Notes under the pieces: model-generated
Database searches by the model: none
What the model was told of the DNA's origin: nothing
What the model saw: only the letters and a program-made list of their open reading frames with translations
Translations under genes and position numbers: made by a program
Assembly (NCBI GenBank): GCA_001310455.1
Contig: BAXG01000015.1
Location: 1-64,000, forward strand
DNA: 64,000 nt
Source: Photobacterium sp. JCM 19050
GTDB lineage: Bacteria > Pseudomonadota > Gammaproteobacteria > Enterobacterales > Vibrionaceae
Direction: 5' to 3'
Part shown: positions 51,210 through 61,488 of the stretch, piece by piece
How positions within the stretch are numbered: position 1 is the first letter of the stretch
How the letters are laid out: each line of letters begins with the position of its first letter

Positions 51210-52698
51210 TGCTCCGGGATCAGGAATCCTCAGAACAGGAAAGCACCCTGCTGCCATTGGTGCTGGTGGTGGATGATGAGCGCCTTTCCCTCCAGACCCT
51301 GCGGCGGACGCTGGAGGAAGAGTTCACTGTACTGACGGCAGACAACGTAGCCGATGCTGAAAAAGTGCTGTCTGAGATGCCGGTGCAAGTCGTGCTTTCA
51401 GACCAGCGTATGCCGGATATGTCCGGTTGCGAGTTTCTTGCCCGGGTACGTCACCGATGGCCGGATGTGGTCCGGTTGATGATCTCTGCCTATACCGATC
51501 CGGCGGATCTGATCAAAGGGATCAACGATGCCGGGATCTACCAGTTCATTCCCAAACCCTGGCAACCGGAACACTTGCTTCTGACGCTCAGAAATGCGGC
51601 GCGCTCCAGGCTCTTCAGCGGGAAAACGCCCAGCTCAGCATGGAACTTCGCCGCACAGTTCCGGCAATGGATACGCAACTTCGTCGCAAGCGGGAGCAAC
51701 TGAAGGACAGGCACAGATTCGACAACATTGTCTGTGCCCCGGACAGCCCCATGGTAGGAATTTGCGAGCAGGTTCGCCAGATTGCCCCTTACGACATTCC
51801 GGTACTGGTGACCGGGGAGTCCGGCACCGGGAAAGAGCTGATAACCCGGGCGCTGCACTACAGCAGCCATCGGGCAGACAAGCCCTTTGTGCTGGAAAAC
51901 TGCGGTGCCATGCCGGTCCAGCTTCTGGAAAGTGAACTCTTCGGCCATGCACGCGGTGCGTTTACCGGTGCTAATACCGAACGGGTAGGCCTGTTGGAAC
52001 AGGCAGATGGCGGGACAGTGTTCCTGGATGAAATCGGCGACACCTCGCTGGAGTTTCAGGTCAAGCTGCTGCGTTTTTTACAGGAAGGGGAAATCCGGCC
52101 GCTGGGCAGCAACCGTAGCCGCAAGGTCACGGTACGGGTGATCTCCGCGACCAACCGAAATCTGGAAGATGAAGTGCGCAAAGGCCGGTTCAGGGAAGAC
52201 CTTTTCTATCGACTGTCCGCCATGCCGGTTCACCTTCCGGCTCTGCGCGACCGGGCAATGGATATCCCGGTGATTGCTCAGGCCATCCTCAAATCGGTGA
52301 TGGAAGCCTACGGCAAGCAGGTAAACGGGTTCAGTGAAGAAGCGCTGGCCTGCATGTGTGAATACCACTGGCCGGGCAATGTGCGGGAGCTGGAAAACGA
52401 AGTGCGCCGGATGCTGGTGATGTCTACCGGCGATGAGCTGGGAGCCAACCTGCTTTCCTCCCGTGTGCTCAAAGGTGGCGGTGACAGTGAACTGGAAGAC
52501 GAGCTGCTTTCAGATGTGGAAGGCAACCTGAAAAATCGGGTGGAAATGCTCGAAGCACGCATTCTCAAGGAAACCCTTATCCGGCACCGCTGGAACAAAA
52601 GTCAGGCAGCGCTGGAACTGGGGCTGTCCCGCGTCGGACTGCGTGCCAAGCTCGAACGCTATGGCCTTGAGCCGGGCACGCTGAATCAATCGAATTAA
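51209..52698 (+). CDS. hoxA: Sigma-54-dependent response regulator HoxA; one frame break
   Basis: The repaired product is about 496 residues. Receiver domain: [10 protein letters not shown], phospho-acceptor Asp in [10 protein letters not shown], and Lys in FIPKPW. AAA+ domain: [16 protein letters not shown] (sigma-54 contact loop), FLDEIGD and [11 protein letters not shown]. Fis-type HTH at the end: [18 protein letters not shown]. HoxA turns on hydrogenase promoters. In Cupriavidus its unphosphorylated form is active. The break is at 51603 (G lost, giving [11 protein letters not shown]). It is placed inside the hyp operon. Confidence 0.93.
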
Positions 52699-52716
52699 CC
52701 TCAGGGAGGCGGAGCT

Positions 52717-53019
52717 ATGTGCCTGGGTATCCCCGGACAAATCGTGGCAATCACGGATGAAGAAAATTGTATGGCGACCGTCGACATCACCGGTGTGAAG
52801 CGTACCGTCAACATCGCCTGTGTGGTCGACAAGGCGCACCCCATTCAAGGTTGTATTGGTGACTGGGTGTTGGTTCATGTGGGGTTTGCCATGAGCCGGA
52901 TTGATGAAGAAGAAGCCATGAAAACCCTGGCACTGCTGGCAGAGCTTGGTGAGTTGCAGGAAGAAATGCATGCGCTGGAAGCCAGTGTGGCTGACGGCAC
53001 AGGGAGGGCGCTGAGATGA
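52717..53019 (+). CDS. hypC: Hydrogenase maturation chaperone HypC
   Basis: The 100-residue protein begins MCLGIPGQI, in which Cys2 binds iron and the HypD partner. It carries the Fe(CN)2CO unit to the large subunit. The AGGGAGGCGG ribosome site is strong. Intact frame, with a 4-bp overlap with hypD. Confidence 0.96.
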   Translation: MCLGIPGQIVAITDEENCMATVDITGVKRTVNIACVVDKAHPIQGCIGDWVLVHVGFAMSRIDEEEAMKTLALLAELGELQEEMHALEASVADGTGRALR

Positions 53020-54270
53020 AATATGTCGATGAGTTCCGCGACCCGGAGAAGGCGCGCGCTGTGGTGGAGGCTATCGAAGCCCAGGTCAGAAAAATCGAGC
53101 AGCAAAGAAAACCGGCCGGCGGCGGGAAAATGCGCCCTCTCCAGCTGATGGAGTTTTGCGGCGGCCATACCCACACCCTGTTCAAATACGGGATTGAAAG
53201 CCTGTTGCCGGATGGTATTGAAATGGTGCATGGCCCGGGTTGCCCGGTTTGTGTACTGCCGATGGGACGGTGGATGACTGCATTGCTATTGCCCGCCGCC
53301 CAGAGGTGATTTTTACCACCTTCGGTGACGCTATGCGGGTGCCCGGCTCACAAGGAAGCCTTCTCGATGCCAAGGCTTCCGGCTGCGATATCCGGATGGT
53401 CTATTCACCCCTGGATGCGCTCGCGCTGGCAAAGGCCAACCCGGACAGGGAAGTGGTTTTCTTTGCGCTAGGTTTTGAAACCACCATGCCGAGCACCGCG
53501 ATGACTGTCCTTCAGGCTGCCAGAGAAGGCGTCACCAATTTCTCCCTGTTCTGTAACCACATCACCACAGCGCCAACCATCGAAGCGGTCTTGAACGAAC
53601 CGGGGCTGAACCTCGACGGCTTCCTGGCTCCCGGTCATGTCAGCATGGTGATTGGCATGGAGCCGTTCCAGTTCATCGCCCGCGATCACAGCAAGCCGAT
53701 TGTGATCACCGGCTTCGAACCCCTTGATGTGCTCCATTCGCTGTTGATGGTGGTTACCCAGATAGCGGAAGGCCGTTGCGAGGTGGAAAACCAGTATCGC
53801 CGGGTGGTGTCCAGCACCGGCAATGATCCGGGTCTTGCCGCAATGGCTGAAGTTTACGAAACCTACCCGGTCACCGAATTGCGTGGCTTTGGGGAAATCG
53901 GTGATGCCGGTGTGCGCATGCGTGATGACTATGCCGGTGGGATGCTGAGCGCAAGTTCGGCCTTGTGCGCCACCTGATCGACGACCCGGTTGCCTGCCAG
54001 TGTGGCGAGGTGATCAAAGGGCTGATTAAACCCTGGCAGTGCAGCCTCTATGGCAAAACCTGTAACCCGCAAACCCCGCTAGGGGCGCTGATGGTCTCCT
54101 CGGAAGGGGCCTGCGCGGCTTATTACAACAACGGGTTCCGGGTACCCGAAAAAGAGCAGGGGCGTATTGCCGTAATAGAGATCCAAGCGACTGAAGAGAC
54201 GAACACGGACAGAGAAACGCAAGCTGCTGTTGAACCGGAAACCGGCAAACGGGCGGAGGGTCAGTCATGA
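53016..54270 (+). CDS. hypD: Hydrogenase maturation protein HypD; two frame breaks
   Basis: The repaired product is 418 residues, with motifs [32 protein letters not shown] and the [4Fe-4S] region [16 protein letters not shown]...[11 protein letters not shown]. It builds the Fe(CN)2CO centre with HypC and HypE. The breaks are at 53264-53266 (GGG needs a G, giving [15 protein letters not shown]) and 53952 (C lost, giving [11 protein letters not shown]). The C-terminus has a 35-40 residue Glu/Thr-rich tail longer than usual (about 375). Confidence 0.94.
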
Positions 54271-55327
54271 TCCAAAAGCACGCAACCAAAACCGGACTGC
54301 CGGAAGAGGCGCTGATAACCCTTGCCCACGGCAGTGGCGGGAAAGCCATGCGTGAGCTGGTGGAAAAGGAAATCACAGCAGCATTCAGCAACCCCATTCT
54401 TGACCCGCTCGAAGACCAGGCACGGGTAGCACTGACAGGCCTTACTGAACTGGGTGACCGGCTGGCGATGACCACAGATTCATTTGTGGTCGACCCCATC
54501 GAATTCCCCGGCGGAGATATCGGCACTCTTGCGGTGAACGGCACGGTCAATGATCTGGTGATGGGCGGCGCAACGCCACTTTACCTTACCTGCGGCCTGA
54601 TTCTGGAAGAAGGGCTGCCACTGTCCACCCTGAGGCGCATCCTCGCCAGCATGAGAAAAGCGGCTGACGAAGCGGGAGTCGCCATTGTCTCCGGTGATAC
54701 CAAGGTGGTCCACAAAGGGGCGGCAGACAAAATTTTTATCAATACCAGTGGGGTGGGAGTGATTCCTGCCGGGCTGGATATCAGGGCGGATGCCGCCAAA
54801 CCCGGTGACGTGGTGATCGTCAACGGGCTGGTGGGCGATCACGGCGCGGCCATTCTCGCTGCCCGCGGGGATCTGGCGCTGGATGTGGCTCTGGAATCAG
54901 ACTGTCGGGCGCTGACAGATGAAGTGAATGCCTTCGCCGTAACAGTCCGGAGATCCACTGCATGCGTGATGCAACCCGGGGCGGCGTAGCGACCGTGCTG
55001 AATGAATTTGCAGAAAGCAGCGGCGTAAAAATCGTGCTGAATCAGGAAGCCATTCCGGTCAGGCCAGAAGTTCGGGGCATGTGTGAACTGCTAGGGCTAG
55101 ACCCGCTATACCTTGCCAATGAAGGGAAGTTTGTGGCGGTAATTCCGGGCGAGTGTGCTGAGCTGGTGGTCGCGGCATTGCGACGATTGCCCGGTGCTGA
55201 GCAGGCATGTGTTATTGGACGCGTGGAAGCTGCAGGTTCGCGCCCGGGAGTGACCATGAAAACCCTGTTCGGCAGTGAGCGGATGATAGACATGTTGGTG
55301 GGGGATCAGTTGCCACGCATTTGTTAG
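54267..55327 (+). CDS. hypE: Hydrogenase maturation protein HypE (carbamoyl dehydratase); one frame break
   Basis: The repaired product is 353 residues. HGSGGKAMRE, VNGTVNDLVMGGATP and the C-terminal PRIC are characteristic: the last Cys receives the carbamoyl group, which is turned to cyanide. The frame breaks at 54947-54948 (CC should be CCC), restoring VTVPEIHCMRDATRGG. It overlaps hypD by 4 bp. The raw frame would lose the catalytic C-terminus. Confidence 0.95.
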
Positions 55328-55398
55328 CTCCCAATACGAATGTTAGCTAACAGTACGAACGTTAGTTAACAGTACGAACGTTAGCTAACCGTACGAAG
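55323..55398 (+). repeat. Array of 19-bp tandem repeats with internal palindromes
   Basis: Three full units of 19 bp (55336-55354, 55355-55373, 55374-55392) plus partial units at each end. The consensus is ACGAAYGTTAGYTAACMGT. The core GTTAGCTAAC is a perfect palindrome. It begins inside the hypE stop and ends 46 bp before hupE. This is a fixed-period repeat with no spacers, so not CRISPR. Confidence 0.85.
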
Positions 55399-55444
55399 AT
55401 TTTAAGTTAAAGCCGGACAACATCCGGGACAAGGAGTAGAGAAG

Positions 55445-56047
55445 ATGAAAATGAATCGACAAGGAATGGTGTCAGTATCTGCAATGTTGCTGGCTCTGCC
55501 GGGCATGGCGCTTGCACATACCGGAGCAGGTTCGGTGAACGGGTTTGCAGCCGGTTTTACGCATCCGGTACTGGGGGCTGACCATGCACTTGCCATGCTG
55601 GCTGTCGGTATCTGGGCTGCGCAGTTGAGCCAGGGTGACAACAAAAAAGCGCTGTGGTTGGTGCCAACTGTTTTCGTGCTGGCCATGGCATTGGGCGGTG
55701 TACTTGCCGTTTCTGGTGTAATGGTGCCGGGAGTTGAGGGCGGTATTGCGCTGTCGGTTGTCCTGTTCGGCCTTCTGGTCGCTGGAGCGAAACGCCTGCC
55801 GGTTGCGTTGTGTGCGGCAACGGCCGGGTTGTTTGCGATTTTTCATGGCATGGCCCACGGGGCTGAAATGCCGATGGCGGCAGATGCCATCAGCTATGGC
55901 GCGGGCTTTATGCTGGCAACTGCCATGCTCCATGCCATAGGTGCCGGTTTTGTGCTCGCGGCTTATAAATTGCTGGAATCGCCGGTCACCGGACGCTTTG
56001 CGGGAATGGCGATAGCTGCCGGTGGCGCCTGGCTTGCAATGGCCTGA
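55445..56047 (+). CDS. hupE: HupE/UreJ-family nickel transporter
   Basis: This 200-residue membrane protein has a signal peptide (MALAHTG, cleavage after ALA), then HPVLGADHALAMLAVG (the HxxxxDH Ni-binding motif) and about five further membrane helices. The HFHGMAHGAEMP region carries a second His cluster. HupE proteins facilitate Ni2+ diffusion for hydrogenase. Placement inside the hyp operon supports this. Ribosome site AAGGAG. Intact frame. Confidence 0.93.
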   Translation: MKMNRQGMVSVSAMLLALPGMALAHTGAGSVNGFAAGFTHPVLGADHALAMLAVGIWAAQLSQGDNKKALWLVPTVFVLAMALGGVLAVSGVMVPGVEGGIALSVVLFGLLVAGAKRLPVALCAATAGLFAIFHGMAHGAEMPMAADAISYGAGFMLATAMLHAIGAGFVLAAYKLLESPVTGRFAGMAIAAGGAWLAMA

Positions 56048-56083
56048 TCCTGTCATCGGGCATTTTTGAAACGGAAAACCCAG

Positions 56084-58497
56084 ATGCCGGTGGTAAAGGG
56101 CGAGCGGTTGAGGGTAACCGGCGTGGTGCAGGGGGTCGGTTTCCGGCCAACTGTCTGGCGCATTGCCAATTCGCTCAGCCTGTCGGGGCACGTTCTTAAC
56201 GACGGCGAAGGGGTGCAGATTGACCTCTGGGGCGCACCGGACAGCTTGGCGCGTTTTGCCGCTGAGCTTGAACAGCAGTGCCCGCCGCTGGCAACCATAG
56301 AACACATTGAACGAAGCGCCCTCAAACGGCCTAGTCCGGTTGAGGCTTTGTTATTGCGGCCAGTGAAAGCAGCGAACATGTCACCGCCGGTGTGCCAGCC
56401 GATGCGGCTGTCTGCCCTGCATGCATTGAGGAAACCCTTGACCCGACAAGCAGGCGCTACCGTTACCCGTTTACCAATTGCACCCACTGCGGTCCCCGCC
56501 TTTCCATCATTAACACCATGCCGTATGACCGGCCGGGTACCAGCATGGCGATGTTCCCTTTATGCAAACCGTGCAGGGAAGAGTATGACAATCCGGCTGA
56601 CCGCCGCTTCCATGCACAGCCGGTTGCCTGTCCGGACTGCGGCCCCAAAGTCTGGCTTTCTGATGCCACAGGAACGGTTATCAAGCCGGAATCGTTGGGG
56701 GCGGAGGACGCCATCACCGCTGCTGCCCGTCTGATAAAAGAAGGTCACATCCTTGCTGTCCGGGGGATCGGGGGATTCCACCTGGCCTGCGATGCCTCCA
56801 ACGCAAAAGCTGTCTCCTTGCTGCGAGCGCGCAAACAGCGCCCTGCCAAGCCCTTTGCCGTTATGGTGAAAGATATTGAGACGGCAAAAGCTTTGTGCGA
56901 GGTATCCACGGAGAGTGAAAAACTGCTGGCTGGCAGTGCGTCACCCATCGTCCTTATGCCCGTAAAGAAAAAACAGGCGTTGGCCAGTGTGCCTGTCCGG
57001 GAATTGGCCCCCGGCCTGAACGAGCTTGGCCTGATGCTGCCCACATCACCCCTTCACCTTTTGCTTTGTCATGATGCGAATACGCCCCTTGTGATGACAT
57101 CGGCCAACCTAAGTGGCAACCCGCAGTGTACCGGCAATGAGGAAGCGCTTTCAGACCTTGCAGGCATCGCAGATTTCTGGCTTTTGCACAACCGGGAGAT
57201 AGTAACCCGGGTTGATGATTCCGTGGCCAGGCAGACGGCACTCGGGCCGCAACTGCTGCGGCGGGGCAGGGGGTATGCCCCGCTTCCTATCCGTTTGCCG
57301 GAGGGTTTTGACGACGTACCGGCCACCCTCGCACTGGGCGGAGAGGTAAAAAATGCATTTTGCCTGACCACCGGGCAGGGGGCGGTGGTCAGCCAGTATA
57401 TCGGGGATCTGGAAAGTGTGAGGGTGTGGGATGATTTTGAAACGTCCCTTTCCCATTACAGCGCTTTGTATCGGTTTGCGCCGGAGATTGTGGCTATCGA
57501 CAGCCACCCGGAATACCTGGCGTCCAAACTGGCAAGGGAAGCTATTGTCCCCGACCCAGACAGACTTAAAAGCAAAAAGATCATGGGTGACCCAAAGCCT
57601 GCCGGGCTGATGGAAACCGGCCTTAAAAACGCTAGGCTTATAGAAGTGCAACACCACCATGCCCATGTGGCATCGTGCATGGCTGATAACGGGCTGGAGG
57701 CGAACCACCCGCCGGTTCTTGGTGTGGTGTTTGACGGGCTGGGGTTCGGTGATGACGGGACAATCTGGGGCGGTGAGTTCCTGCTTGCTGATTACCGACG
57801 TGCCACGCGCATCGGGCATCTGAAAACGGCAACCCTGCCCGGCGGGGTAATGGCGATAAGGCAGCCATGGCGCAACCTGGTTGCTTCCCTTGCATCTTCC
57901 GGTGTGAATGTAGCAGAAGATGGAACAGCAGGTATTGCGGCGCTAAACGGCAAGCCGGTGGCCGCGATGCAGCAGATGATTGCCAAGGGAATCAACAGCC
58001 CAGTATCAAGCTCGGCCGGGCGATTGTTTGATGCTGTGGCCGCTGCTCTTGGCATCGCGCCGGATACACTCAGCTACGAGGGGGAGGCGGCCATTTTGCT
58101 CGAAGCGCAGGCAGCCGCCTTGCAGGATGAAAAAGGCGGCTACAGGTTTGCGGTGAAGCCGGGTGAATGTGCAGAACTCGACCCGACGCCAATGTGGCAG
58201 GCACTGCTGGATGATATCCGGCGGGGCGAGCAGGTTGGGATAATGGCGTACCGTTTCCATGCCGGACTGGCACAAGGTGTCGCAGACATGATTGACGTGC
58301 TGCGTGCGCAATGCCCCAAACAGGCAAAGGTGGTGTTGAGTGGCGGTGTGTTCCAGAACAGACTGTTGTTAGAACTGACAGTTACGAACATTCGGAAAGC
58401 CGGGTTTGACGTGCTGGTTCAACGGCAGGTGCCTGCCAATGATGGCGGACTGGCACTGGGGCAGGCAGTGGTCGCTATAGCCCGTTCGACAGGCTAG
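56084..58497 (+). CDS. hypF: Carbamoyltransferase HypF; one frame break
   Basis: The repaired product is about 804 residues. The acylphosphatase domain is GVVQGVGFRPTVWR, followed by two zinc fingers (CPAC...CTHC and CKPC...CPDC), a YrdC-like domain (GGFHLACDA, KQRPAKPFAVMV), and a Kae1-like domain (QHHHAHVASCMADN, VFDGLGFGDDGTIWGGE, SGGVFQN). It uses carbamoyl phosphate to load HypE. The break is at 56344-56345 (GG should be GGG), restoring VEGFVIAASESSE. ATG 56084 is taken as start; a TTG at 56066 is possible. Confidence 0.95.
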
Positions 58498-58521
58498 CGG
58501 GCAGGAAGTCAGGGGAGCAGA

Positions 58522-59473
58522 ATGGCAAAAAACAACACCACGATGTTGTGGTTCCAGACCGGAAGCTGTGGCGGAGATACCATGGCGCTGTTAAGTGCTG
58601 ACCGGCCTTCCCTGCCGGATCTGCTGGATACCTATGGTATCGAAATGCTGTGGCAACCGTCCCTGTCTGTGGAAAGCACCCGCCCCTACGATGCATTGCT
58701 TGAAGACATTATCGACGGCCGTCAGCAGTTGGATATTCTTTGTGTTGAAGGCAGCATTATCACCGCACCGGAGGGCACCGGGATGTTTGACCAACTTCGC
58801 CGCCGGGCCAAAAAAGACTGGCTTTTGGCACTGGCGGAGAAAGCCCGCTATGTCGTTGCTATGGGCACCTGCGCCGCCTTCGGCGGTGTCCACTCCGCGC
58901 CGCCCAACCCGTCTGACTGTGTTGGTTTGCAGATGGACAAGGAAATGCCCGGTGGCCTGCTGCCGGTAGAATGGCGAAGCGGAGCCGGGTTTCCGGTTAT
59001 CAATATTGCAGGGTGCCCCGCCCATCCCAATACCATGACCAAAACCCTGGCGATGATAGCCAGCGGCATCATTCTCCAGCTTGATCACTTAAACCGGCCA
59101 AAAGAATTCTTCAGCACCCTGGTTCACCAGGGATGTACCCGCAACGAATACCACGAATATGACGTCGAGGAATCGGAGTTCGGCACCAATGGCTGCATGT
59201 TCTTTAACCTTGGCTGCAAGGGGCCTTTTACCCAGGCGACCTGCAACACTGAACTCTGGAACGGGCGGAGCAGTAAGACCCGGGCCGGGGTGCCCTGTTT
59301 TGGCTGCACATCGCCGGGGTTCCCGGAAGATGAGGCCTTTTCCAGACAGAAAAACTCGGCCCGATACCGGTCAAACTGCCGGTCGGTGTCGAGCGCGCCA
59401 ACTACATTGCCTATAAAAATCTTGCCAAGCCGCTGCGCCGGAGCGGGTGAAAAAACGGAAGATGGAGCCTTAA
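58522..59473 (+). CDS. Group 2-type [NiFe] hydrogenase small subunit with Cys-to-Asp proximal ligand; two frame breaks
   Basis: The repaired product is about 317 residues. It has no Tat signal, so it is cytosolic. Proximal cluster ligands are Cys16, Asp19 in place of Cys (SCGGDTM), Cys117 (MGTCAAFGG) and Cys165 (AGCPAHPN). Distal motifs include HQGCTRNEY, GCMFFNLGCKGP, CNTELWN and PCFGCTSP. Architecture resembles HupU/HoxB and cyanobacterial-type uptake subunits. Breaks are at 59338-59341 (T run) and 59440-59441 (GG), the second less certain; if absent the gene stops at 59450. The raw sequence fuses this gene with the next, an artefact. Confidence 0.86.
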
Positions 59474-60992
59474 TGGCAAGGAAGACACTGAATATCGATC
59501 TCAACCGCGTGGAAGGGGATCTGGAATTTGAACTGGATGTAGAAGACGGCCGGGTGGTCGATGCGCGCTGTATTGGTGTGATGTACCGTGGCTTTGAGCA
59601 AATCATGATAGGCCGCACACCCCGCGATGCGGCGGTGATAACGCCCCGGGTCTGCGGGATTTGTGGGACAGCCCACTTGTATGCCGCCACCTTGGCGTTG
59701 GAGCAAATCTGGCAGGTCGAGGTACCGCCCAATGCTGCCCGAATTCGTAACCTGTGCCTTTTAGCTGAGAGTATCCAGAACGATATCCGCCAGTCATTCC
59801 TGATGTTCCTGGTGGATTTTTGCCACTCTGCTTACCGGTCGCACCCGCTTTTTGAGGAGATCATGGCGGCGTTTGAACCGTTCAAGGGGCGTCACCATCT
59901 CGGGGCGCTGGAACAATCCCGCGATGCAGTGGGGATAGTGGCACTCTTTGGCGGCCAGTGGCCCCATTCGTCCTATATGCTTCCCGGTGGTGTGGTCGGC
60001 AAGCCCAGCCAGCGCAAACTGATTGATGCCCTGGATATTATTTCCCGCCTCCAGCGCTGGTACGAACATGCGGTGATTGGTGAAGACCTCGAAACCTGGC
60101 TGGCTGAGGACAGCTTCGACGCCTGATGGGCGCGCTGGATGAAAACCTTACCCGAAGGCAAAGCGCTCTGGGGTTGTTCACTCGATTCTCGCGAAGCCTT
60201 GGCCTGCACCAGACCGGTTTCGGCACCGGGCATATGATTAGCTACGGGGCGGTGCATGACCCGGAGCATGCCGGAAAACACGCGATGCAAGCCGGGGTGT
60301 TTAATGTAGACACCGGTGATATTGAACCGCTGGATGAGGCGCTGATTAACGAGCATGTTCGCCACTCCTGGTTCCGGCCTTATCAAAACGGCAAGCATCC
60401 CTCCAAAGGTGAAACTGTGCCGGATTACCAGCCGGAGAGTGACCGTTATACGTGGGCAAAAGCCCCGCGTTACGGAGAGCGGGTGATGCAAACCGGGCCG
60501 CTGGCAGAGTTGGTGATTGGCGGTGATAAGCTGGTACAGGATATCCATCAGAAGGAAGGCGGCTCAACCTGGCTCCGGCAGTTCGCCCGGCTAAGGCGCA
60601 TCGGTCACAGCATGTGGTTTATGCGCCGTATTGTGTCTGAGCTGGCGTCGGACATCGATGCCCCGTTTTTCAACCCGCCGTCACCCGGGCAGGAGTGCGA
60701 CGGACAGGGAGCCGGGTTGATTCAGGCCGCCCGGGGCGGGCTTGGTCACTGGGTCAGCATTAAAGACGGTGTGGTGGATCGCTATCAAATCATCACGCCC
60801 ACCGCCTGGAACGCCTCGCCGAAAGACAGTAACGGCCGCCACGGGCACTGGGAGCAGAGCGTGCTCGGCCTGGCGGTCGATGATCTCGATAACCCGTTGA
60901 TGGTCGGGCATGTGATTCGCTCCCATGACCCGTGCCTGGTGTGTACCGTCCATATGCTGCCGACCGGGAAACGTATCCGGTACGGGGTGTAG
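59473..60992 (+). CDS. Group 2-type [NiFe] hydrogenase large subunit; one frame break
   Basis: The repaired product is about 506 residues. First NiFe motif RVCGICGTAHLYA, second DPCLVCTVH, as in group 2 enzymes. Twelve residues (MLPTGK...) follow the terminal His, a possible cleavable tail; regulatory HoxC/HupV proteins are described as lacking such processing. The break is at 60122-60123 (CC should be CCC), restoring FDALMGALDEN. Overlaps the small subunit by one base (taATG). It may be an H2 sensor, an H2 oxidiser, or both. Confidence 0.87.
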
Positions 60993-61000
60993 GAGGGCAC

Positions 61001-61488
61001 ATGCTGCACATCCTCTGCTTTGGCAATTCCCTTCACGGTGATGATGGCGTAGGTCCGGCACTGGCAAGCCGTCTGCAGGCGATTGTGTTGCCGGATGATG
61101 TCCGGGTATTCAATGCCGGTGTGATGGGCTAAATGCCATGCCGTTGTTTGATTCATGCAGCCATGTATTGGTGCTTGATGCCATGGACATTGGCCTCAAA
61201 CCCGGACAATGGGATGTGATTGATGTCGACCCGTCCGGTGCAGGGGAATCCGGCAGCCATGGTGGCGGGGTGGATTATCTCCTTAAAGCGGTCAATGCCG
61301 TGGTGTCACCTTTGCCGGAAATTGCGGTTCTTGGTATCCAGATTGAAAAGGTAGGCGGATTCAGCCCGGTGTTGTCGGAGCCTGTCACCGCATCACTCAA
61401 CGGCGTGGTTGAAGCCGTACTCGGGCTGGCTGTCAGCTACAAAACCCACCCGGCTTTCTCCTGTGCGAAAGACAGGGAGGTGCGTTGA
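61001..61488 (+). CDS. Hydrogenase maturation protease, HupD/HyaD family; one frame break
   Basis: The repaired product is 162 residues. CFGNSLHGDDGVGPALASRL carries the Ni-binding acidic residue, and VLDAMDIGLKPG and SHGGGVDYLL follow, as in HupD. It is distinct from HoxW at 48392, so each hydrogenase has its own protease. The break is near 61129, where one base restores VMGLNAMPLFDSCSH. AGGAGG (60991-60996) overlaps the stop of the large-subunit gene. Confidence 0.88.

Noticed and set aside
55323..55398. CRISPR array
   Set aside because: The repeats follow each other directly at 19 bp with no spacers and no cas genes are present.
58522..60126. An apparent fusion of hydrogenase small and large subunits in one reading frame
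   Set aside because: The join passes through out-of-frame nonsense peptide after a T-run break at 59338; restoring the frame gives a normal small-subunit C-terminus and a separate ATG for the large subunit.
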